In this document: positions 46,419-46,942 of the stretch, in pieces
How positions within the stretch are numbered: position 1 is the first letter of the stretch
Layout: each line of letters opens with the position of its first letter
DNA from: JANLIQ01 sp964358205
Lineage (GTDB): Bacteria > Patescibacteriota > UBA1384 > 2-12-FULL-50-11
Length of the DNA stretch: 46,942 nucleotides
NCBI GenBank assembly: GCA_964358205.1
Contig: CAYHNZ010000003.1
Location: forward strand, 1 to 46,942
Direction of reading: 5' to 3'
The notes under the pieces: model-generated
What the model saw: only the letters and a program-made list of their open reading frames with translations
Database searches by the model: none
Told to the model about the DNA's origin: nothing
Translations under genes and position numbers: made by a program

Positions 46419-46942
46419 GAATACTGGCGATTGAAACAAGTTGCGATGAAACAGCGGCCGCCATTGTTGAGGCTACAGATGATGGGGAGATCAATATTTT
46501 AACTAACATCGTTGCCTCACAGCTTAAGACCCACGCTAAGACTGGTGGGGTTATTCCCGATGTCGCCGCCCGAATGCACACCGAGGCGCTGACTCACGTC
46601 CTTGACCAAGCCACCCGGGGCAAGAAACTCGATTTTGACGCTATTGCCGTCACGAGCGGCCCGGGTCTGATTGGGTGCTTGCTAATCGGTCAGTCGGCCG
46701 CTAAAACTATCGCTCAAGTGACCGGCAAACCTTTTTACCCGATCAATCACCTCGAAGGACACCTGTACAGCGCTTGGCTGGCGCCAAGCCAGGAACTAGG
46801 AGCTAGGAACTTGGAACTAGATGGAAAACTAGTACCTAGTCCCCAGTGCCCAGTCCCCGCCCTGCCTGCATTGGTCGTCATTGTTTCGGGTGGGCATACC
46901 GAACTCGTTTTGATGAAAGAACATTTATCGTACGAGGTGCTA
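46415..46942 (+). CDS. tsaD: tRNA N6-adenosine threonylcarbamoyltransferase, 5' part
   Basis: TsaD, with TsaB and TsaE, transfers threonylcarbamoyl to A37 of ANN-decoding tRNAs. The 176 visible codons start MRILAIETSCDETAAAIVEA and show GGVIPDVAARMHTEALTHVL (the first metal His), VTSGPGLIGCLLIG, the second metal His in INHLEGHLYSAW and the phosphate loop VIVSGGHTELVLM. A repeat insert (about residues 124-149) separates the second His from VIVSGGH. A GAGGTG site lies 7 bases upstream. The gene runs off the right edge. Confidence 0.96.
   Translation, partial: MRILAIETSCDETAAAIVEATDDGEINILTNIVASQLKTHAKTGGVIPDVAARMHTEALTHVLDQATRGKKLDFDAIAVTSGPGLIGCLLIGQSAAKTIAQVTGKPFYPINHLEGHLYSAWLAPSQELGARNLELDGKLVPSPQCPVPALPALVVIVSGGHTELVLMKEHLSYEVL
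46787..46862 (+). repeat. In-frame short-word repeat in tsaD (family C)
   Basis: Words CAGGAACTAGGAGCTAGGAA and CTTGGAACTAGATGG encode SQELGARNLELDGKLVPSPQ. Bases 46811-46839 are identical to the complement of 17008-17036 in the uracil-DNA glycosylase gene, in the same reading frame. Confidence 0.88.

Noticed and set aside
46372..46581. Minus-strand frame of 69 codons opposite tsaD
   Set aside because: It is antisense to the conserved start of TsaD.
1..46942. CRISPR array, retron or diversity-generating retroelement
   Set aside because: No regularly spaced identical repeats, no cas genes and no reverse transcriptase are visible; the repeats found are hairpins or short words.
1..46942. tRNA, rRNA, tmRNA or RNase P RNA genes
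   Set aside because: No T-loop plus acceptor pairing or conserved rRNA blocks were seen; GTTCGAATC-like strings fall inside coding genes such as pnp.
1..46942. Alternative genetic code with UGA as glycine
   Set aside because: Many genes, including nearly complete housekeeping genes, end at UGA or would be interrupted by it; standard reading gives full-length proteins.

Overview
The window reads as a bacterial chromosome segment with the standard code (UGA is a stop throughout) and GC near 50 percent. The gene set (RNase J, a short MurE without its first domain, a RodZ-like protein, compact operons with ATGA overlaps, DUF2298 and TIGR03663 surface-sugar proteins, a rich stock of small dispersed repeats) suggests a Candidate Phyla Radiation (Patescibacteria) genome recovered from a metagenome. 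The ten-N scaffold gap inside pnp fits that origin. The phylum is an inference; no rRNA or tRNA gene is visible.

Layout. 1-3650: small accessory genes on the plus strand (VOC protein, tag, a DHFR-like reductase, HD hydrolase, Nudix) plus an unrecognised minus gene; a second, broken copy of the 3' end of tag follows the HD gene. 3650-16800 (minus): two small membrane proteins, PEP synthase with an intein, recX, recA, a RodZ-like gene, a MazG-like gene, ftsK and RNase J. 16800-19400: a family 4 uracil-DNA glycosylase that lacks two iron-sulfur cysteines, then a two-gene plus-strand island encoding a J-domain protein. 19400-24100 (minus): pnp, rpsO, nrnA and a BrnT/BrnA-like toxin-antitoxin pair. 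24300-28600: rpsT, lepB, a DUF2207 protein, holA and a membrane protein. 28700-38250: a cell-surface locus with DUF2298 and TIGR03663 membrane proteins, an FAD oxidoreductase, an anchored HExxH protein on a Thr/Ala/Ser stalk, two secreted or anchored proteins and a GT2-GtrA glycosyltransferase. 38250-43850: polA between toxin-antitoxin modules (AbiEii-like, RelE/Phd, VapBC). 43850-46942: murE, a FemAB-like peptidyltransferase and the start of tsaD.

What stands out is the repeat landscape. (1) Three copies of a roughly 160-bp multi-hairpin element (R1-R3) keep loop sequences while their stems change in compensating ways. (2) An 87-bp element with terminal inverted repeats occurs twice, each time forming the N-terminal coding part of a membrane protein. 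(3) Degenerate short-word repeats form long intergenic inverted repeats or enter conserved genes (ppsA, udg, polA, femAB, tsaD) in frame. (4) At two loci, tag and polA, a complete gene plus accessory genes is followed by a second copy of that gene's 3' end. Several promoter-proximal genes also look leaderless, with a -10 box 6-9 nt before the ATG, whereas genes inside operons keep Shine-Dalgarno sites.
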